Assembly (NCBI GenBank): GCA_021234155.1
Contig: JAJEKV010000020.1
Coordinates: 20,811,518-20,875,517, forward strand
Direction: 5' to 3'
Source of the DNA: Isoetes taiwanensis
Lineage: Eukaryota > Streptophyta > Lycopodiopsida > Isoetales > Isoetaceae
DNA length: 64,000 nt
Notes under the pieces: generated by a model
Databases searched by the model: none
Told to the model about the DNA's origin: nothing
What the model saw: only the letters and a program-made list of their open reading frames with translations
In this document: in pieces, positions 58,691 to 64,000 of the stretch
Layout: each line of letters starts with the position of its first letter
Position numbering within the stretch: position 1 is the stretch's first letter
Made by a program: the position numbers and the translations under genes

Positions 58691-59060
58691 TCTATCTGGC
58701 ATTTTTACAAAAACATTTAAGCAAACTTTCTATTTTTTAGGCTTTGTCTTTCTATTCTTAGGCTCTCTGCTTACCCTAGGCATCTCTCTAACATTCCTAG
58801 CACATTCTATTTTGAGCATTTGCAATGTTTCAAAAAACTTTCTATTTTGGATTGAGGTTAGCTTACCCATGAGCATCTGCAACATTCCATAACATTCTAT
58901 TTTGAGCATTTGCAAAGTTTCAAAAAACTTTCTATTTTTTCTATTTTTAGAAACATTCTATTTTAGGCAGGTGGACATTCCATGAGCACTGGAACATTCA
59001 AAACATTCTATTAATTAGCATTTGCAAAGTTTCAAAAAACTTTCTATTTTTTAGGCCTTT
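58691..59060. repeat. linker 4
   Basis: Three to four diverged 110-bp units (gagcatttgcaa, tttcaaaaaactttctattt, cccatgagca) between C/T blocks 4 and 5. Confidence 0.85.
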
Positions 59061-59139
59061 CTATTCTTTTTGCTCCTTTCCTCATGTCTCTTTCCTCCTC
59101 GTTCTCCTCCACCTCGGTTTGGGCCCACCCATGTGCCCT

Positions 59140-60442
59140 ATCTCCATCTCTCCTTTCTCTATTCTCTCTCTTCTCTCTCCTATCTCTTCTCTCCTCTCTC
59201 TCTCCTCTCTCTTCTTTCCCCTCTCTCTCTCCTCTCTCTCTCCTCTCTCTTTCCTCTTTCTTCTCTCTCCTCCTCCTCTCTCTCTCTCTCTCCTCTCTCT
59301 CTTCTCTCTCCCTCTCCCTCTCCTCTATTCTCTCTCCTCTCTCTTCTTTGTCTCTCCTCTCTCCTTGCTCTCTCTCTCCTCTCTCTTCCATCCTTCTTCT
59401 CTCTCTTCTCTCTCCTCCCATGCTCCCTTCTCTCTCTCTCTTCCTCTCTTTCTCTCTCTCTCCTCTCTATTTCTCTCTCTCTCTCCTCTCTCCTCTCTCT
59501 CTCTCTCTCCTATCTCTCTCTCCTCTCTCTGTTTCTCCCCCCTCTCTTTCTCCTCTCTCTCTCCTCCTCTATCTCCTATTTCTCTAACTCCTCTTTCTCT
59601 TCTCTCTCTCTCTTTCTCCCTTTCTCTCTACCTTTTCTCTCTCTTTTCTGTTTCTCTCTCTCCTCTCTTTCTCTCCTCTCTCTCTCCTCCCTCTCCTCCC
59701 TCTCCTCCTCTCCTCTCTCCCTCTCTCCTCTCTCTCCTCCCTATCTCCTCTCCTCCTCTCTCTCTTTCTCCCCTCTCTATCTCCTCTCTCTCTCTCTCTA
59801 TCTCCTCTTTCTCTATCTCTTTCTCTCCTCTCTCTTTTTTCTCTCCCTCTCTCTCTCTCTCTTCTCCCTCTCTCCTCTTCTCCCCCTCTCTTCTCTCTCT
59901 CCTCTCTATCTTTCTCCCCCTCTCTTTCTCCCTCCTCTCTCTCTCTCCTCCTCTCTCCTCTCTCTCCCTCTCTCATCTGTCTTTCCTCCTTCCCCCCTCT
60001 CTCTCCTCTCTCTTTTTTCTGCTCTCCTCTCTCCCTCCTCTCTCTTCTCTTTCTTTCTCTCTCCTCTCTCCTCTCTCTTCTTTCCTCTCTCTCTCTCTCT
60101 CTTCTCTCTCCCCCTCTTCCTTTGTCTATCTTCTCTCTCCTCTCTCTTCTTTTCCTCTCCTCTCTCTCCTCTCTCTTCCTCTCCTCTCTTCTTCTCCTCT
60201 CCTCTCTTTCTCTCCTCTCTCTCTCTCTCCCTCTCTCTCTCTCCTCTCCTCTCTCTTCCCTCTTTCTTCTTTCTCTTCTCTCTCCTCCCTCCTCTCTTTC
60301 TCTCTCCTCTCTTTGTTTCTCTCTCTTCTCTCTCTCCCCTCTCCCTCTGTCTCTATTCTCTCTCTTCTTTGTCTCTCCTCTCTCCTTGCTCTCTCTCTGC
60401 TCTCTCTTCCCTCCTTCTTCTCTCTCTTCTCTCTCCTCCCAT

Positions 60443-60490
<48 letters not shown>

Positions 60491-60838
60491 CCTCTCTCTC
60501 TCCCTCTCTCCTCTCTTCTCTCTTCTCTCCTCTCTCCTCTCTCCTCTCTCTCCTATCTCTCTTCCTCCTCTCTCCTCTTTCTCCTCCTCCTCTCTCTCCT
60601 CTCCTCTCTCCTCTCTCCTCTCTCTCTCTCTCTCTCTCCTATCTCTCTCCTCCCTCTCCTCTCTTCTCTCTCCTCTCTCCTCTCTCTTCTCTCTCTCTCT
60701 CTCCTATCTCTCTCCTCTCTCTCTATTTCTCCCCTCTCTCTATCTCCTATCTCTCTTCTCTCTCTATCTCCTATTTCTCTATCTCCTATCTCTCTTCTCT
60801 CTCTATCTTCTATCTCTCTTCTCTCTCTCCTCTCTCCA
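59140..60838 (+). repeat. C/T block 5 (1.7 kb)
   Basis: A second long pyrimidine block. It ends ccaaaccccccaccctatctctctat, closely matching the end of block 4, which shows the two belong to one repeating structure. Confidence 0.92.
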
Positions 60839-61480
60839 AACCCCCCACCCTATCTCTCTATCTGAGTTTTTACAAAGTTTAAGCAAACTTTCTATTTTTT
60901 AATTTGAAACTTTCTATTCTTGGTGAGGTGCTTACCCTCTAGAGCATCTGCAACATTCTAGCACATTCTATTTTGAGCATTTGCAGCGTTTCAAAAACTT
61001 TCTATTTTTGATTGAGGTGCTTACCCATGAGCATCTGCAACATTCCATAACATTCTATTTTGAGCATTTGCAAAGTTTCAAAAAAACTTCTATTTTTAGT
61101 GAAACATTCTATTTTTAGGTAGGGGTGCTTACCCATGAGCACACGGAACATTCAAAACATTCTATTCGAGGCATTTTGCAAAGTTTCAAAAACTTTCTAT
61201 TTTTAGACTGAAAATTTCTATTTTTTTAGGCTGGGTGCTTACCCATGAGCACACGGAACATTCCACAACATTCTATTGTGAGCATTTGCAAAGTTTCAAA
61301 AAACTTCTATTTTTAGGTTGAAAGTTTCTATTTTTTTGGCTGAGGTGCTTACTCATGAGCATCTGGAACATTCTAGGACATTCCAAGAGATTCTAGAACA
61401 TTCTAAAACATCCTAGAGTATCCTTGAATTAATTAGGCCCCAGCCTTAACTAAGCATGGACTTCTTATTCTTTCAAGAAA
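60839..61480. repeat. linker 5
   Basis: About five 110-bp units ending in attctagaacattctaaaac and tagagtatccttgaattaat, the same terminal order as linker 3. Confidence 0.85.
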
Positions 61481-61484
61481 AGGC

Positions 61485-61690
61485 TGGTTGGTCTAGTGGT
61501 AGGGTGGGGGTTTGGGGGCAATGTCGGGGTTCGAGTCCGTGGTAAAGCAAAAAAATTTTTGTCCACCAAACTTGGGAGCTTTTGAGAGGCCAAGGCCCGC
61601 GGGCCGGCCGAGATCAAAATCCGCGGTGGCGCCTCCTTATCCGTCGATGGGGGCGGACTTACTCACTCCCACTAACTCACTCCTCCCTCT
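61485..61690 (+). mobile_element. tRNA-Gly-like SINE head, copy 2
   Basis: The A box tggtctagtgg (61,489-61,499) and a good B box ggttcgagtcc (61,528-61,538) are 28 bases apart, as in a tRNA-derived SINE. The following body matches the copy at 56,731. It lies at the same position of the higher-order repeat. Confidence 0.75.
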
Positions 61691-61724
61691 TTCACTATTT
61701 CTTTATTATATAGACTAGAAAGGG

Positions 61725-62796
61725 CCTCTCTCTTCTCTCCTCTCCTTTTCTTTCTCCTCTCTTCTTTGTTTCCCTCTCTCTCATCTCATCTGATACTCAC
61801 CCGCGTTACACCATTCCTAATTCTCTCTAGGCCTCCCACGGCCCGCCCTCAATTCTCTCCTCTCCATTCGCCCTATTTTTCTAGTATTCCTCTCTTCCTC
61901 CGGTGACCTCAGGCGGCCTCTCCTCTCCTTGAGCCCATTAGCACTTTTGGTCCCTTCCCTTTTCTACCATCTCTCTCTTCTCTCTCTCCTTTCTCTATCT
62001 GTATCCTTCTCTCTGTATATCTCTATTCTCTCCCTTCTCTTCTCTCTTCTCTCTATGTCCTTCTTTCCTCTCTCTTCTCTCTCCTCCCTTTCTTGTCCCT
62101 CCTCTCTCCCTTTGCATCTCTTCTCCCCTCTTCTCTCTCCTCTCTTTTCTTCTCTCTTCTCTCTTCTCTCTCTTTTCTCTTTCCCTCCTCTTTCCTCTGC
62201 CATCTCTCTCTCTCTCTCTCTCTGTTCTCTCCCCTTCTCCTTTTCTCTCTATTCTCTCTTCTCTCTCTTCTCTATCTCCTCCTCCTCTCTCCTCTCCTCC
62301 TTCTCTCTCTCTCTCCCCTCTCTTCTCTCTTTCTTCTTCTCTCTTCCTCTCTTCTTTCTCTCTCTTTTCTCTTTCTTTCCCCTCCTCTCTCTTCTCCTCA
62401 TCTCTTCTCTTTCCCCCCCCTCTCTTTTCTCTCTTTCTATTCTCCTCTCTCCTCATCTCTCTCTCCCTCTTCTCTCTTCTTCTCTCTCTCTCTCTCTCTA
62501 TATATTTCTCTTGTCTCCCCCGTTCTATCTCTCCTCTCTCCTCTCTCCTCTCTCCTCTCTCCTCTTTCCTTTTCCTTTTTCTTCTCTCTTCTCCTTCTTC
62601 TCCCCTTTCTCTCTCTCCCTCTCTTCTCTTCCGTCCTCTCTCTTCCCTTTTTCCATCTCTCTCTCCTCTCCTCTATTTCTCCCTCTTTCTCTATCTTTCT
62701 CTTTCTTCTCTCTTTCTCTCTCTCATCTCCCTTATCTTCTCTCTCCTCTCTCTCCTCTCTCTTCCCTCTCTCCTTTCTCTCTCTTCCCTCTCTCTA
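61725..62796 (+). repeat. C/T block 6
   Basis: Begins after a mixed header and carries the tgtccctcct anchor at 62,094 seen in blocks 1-3. The header segment cccattagcacttttg at about 61,935 also occurs just before block 1 (about 52,813). Confidence 0.9.
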
Positions 62797-64000
62797 AAGT
62801 ATTATTCATAAGGAGCCTACTTACACCTACTACCATGGAACTCCATATACACACATGCCCTACTACCAATTCTAAAGTATCACTCATGAAAAGAACACTA
62901 CCAATTCCAAAGTATCACCTATGAGGATCTTACTCACATCTATTGCACTCCATGGTATTTCACAGTCTTATTCACACATACTGCTCAACCCTCTATTCCA
63001 TTATCAAACTCACACATGCCCATGAGGTCACATCTACTATCTCTACTAACAATTCTAAAGTATGTCAATTCTAAAGTATCACCCATGTGAAGCTTACACA
63101 CACCCATCATACCCATCACACTTACTATCAATTCCAAAGTATCATCTTCAGAATATTCTATTAGGAGCATTTGCCTCGGCCAAGAAACTTTCTACTTTTA
63201 GGCCGAGGTGCTTTTAGAGCATAGGTGGTTGCCCTATAGCATCTAGAACACCCTAGAACATTCTATTTTGAGTTTTTGCAAAGTTTTAGCGAACTTTTTT
63301 CGTTTTTAGGACTCTGGTACTTTCTATTTTTTAGAATGAGATGCCTACCCTAGAGCATCACGAAACATTCTAGGACATTCTATTTGAGTTTTACATTTTT
63401 TAGACTAAAGCTTTCTATTTTTAGAATTGCATCTACACCATTCCAGAACATTCTATTTTGAGCATTTGCAAAGTTTCAAAAAACTTTCTATTTTTGGATT
63501 GAGGTGTTTACCCATGAGCATCTGCAACATTCCAGAACATTCTATTTTGAGCATTTGCAAAGTCTTAAAAACTTTCTATTTTTAGATTTGAAACTTCCCT
63601 ATTTTAGGCGAGGTACTTACCCATCGTACACAGGAACATTCCACAATATTCTATTTTGAGTATTTGCAAAGTTTCAAAAAAACTTTCTATTTTTAGGCCC
63701 GAGGTGCTTACCCATGAGTATTTGGAACATTCGAAACATTCTATTTTGAGCATTTGCAAAGTTTCAAAAAAACTTTCTATTTTTTTTTAGGCCCGAAACT
63801 TTCTTTTTTAGGCAGGGTGCTTACCCATGAGCACACGGAACATTCGAAACATTCTATTTTGAGCATTTGCAAAGTTTCAAAAACTTCTATTTTTAGGCTG
63901 GAAACTTTCTATTTTTTTAGGCTGAGGTGCTTACCCATGGGCACACGGAACAATCTAGAACATTCCAAGAGATTCTAGAACATTCTAGAACATCCTAGAG
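62797..64000. repeat. linker 6 (runs off the right edge)
   Basis: A copy of the linker 1/3 sequence with a small deletion near 63,005, followed by about seven 110-bp units. The window ends in attctagaacatcctagag, the segment that precedes the SINE head in linkers 3 and 5, so another unit probably starts just outside. Confidence 0.85.

Noticed and set aside
56892-58892. 666-codon Ser/Leu-rich open frame on the plus strand
   Set aside because: It arises because an almost pure C/T tract contains no stop codons in any plus-strand frame. Two overlapping frames are equally open, and the composition explains the protein entirely.
59070-60902. 610-codon Ser/Leu/Pro-rich frame and its overlapping 587-codon frame
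   Set aside because: Same cause: a pyrimidine tract open in all frames, with no start context, domain or codon bias.
61485-61550. Possible functional tRNA-Gly gene
   Set aside because: A and B boxes fit, but the acceptor and anticodon arms cannot pair, and the sequence recurs with the same body at 56,731. It is a SINE head.

Overview
The window reads as a land-plant nuclear genome segment. It holds one intact gene with 17 short exons joined by GT-AG introns, embedded in retrotransposons, miniature elements and satellites. Chromovirus-type Ty3/gypsy elements primed by initiator tRNA-Met, a TRIM, a LINE with a GFRP...FVDFAKAFDTVP reverse transcriptase, and a DUF7869-type transposase together point to a plant. 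The last two, plus a DNA N4/N6-methyltransferase-like gene, would fit a seed-free lineage (fern, lycophyte or bryophyte), but the species is not determined.

Layout. 1-1.5 kb: a diverged gypsy LTR. 3.1-5.5 kb: a broken plus-strand gene with an inserted retroelement. 5.9-7.3 kb: two head-to-tail SINE-like repeats, one split by a 554-bp MITE. 7.7-9.5 kb: a decayed minus-strand LINE. 10.2-18.4 kb: a complete minus-strand membrane-protein gene (801 codons). 18.5-25.3 kb: a fold-back element just upstream of that gene, a 314-bp TRIM with a perfect target duplication, exon-like pieces of an unidentified gene, dispersed repeats, and two tandem small genes with TATA boxes.

25.4-41.8 kb: a minus-strand DUF7869 transposase-like gene split by a 13.15-kb Ty3/gypsy chromovirus (28,276-41,429). 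LTRs, primer-binding site, polypurine tract, gag and pol are all recognisable, though frameshifted. About 4.6 kb of unexplained sequence lies between its primer-binding site and gag.

41.8-47.5 kb: a plus-strand gene region with an amino-methyltransferase SAM motif, sprinkled with GATCGCG/CGCGATC palindromes. 47.8-49.2 kb: a composite repeat array. 49.3-52.8 kb: a small exon, an orphan gypsy RT fragment and a small Lys-rich/Pro-rich gene. 52.8-64.0 kb: a higher-order satellite built from almost pure C/T blocks, linkers of a roughly 110-bp AT-rich unit, and tRNA-Gly-like SINE heads.

Reading quality differs between regions. The 17-exon gene is free of frame errors. The repeats and the methyltransferase-like region carry a frame change roughly every 100-300 bases. 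Some of this may be consensus error in poorly polished repeats rather than true decay. No operon, CRISPR array or genuine tRNA/rRNA gene was found.
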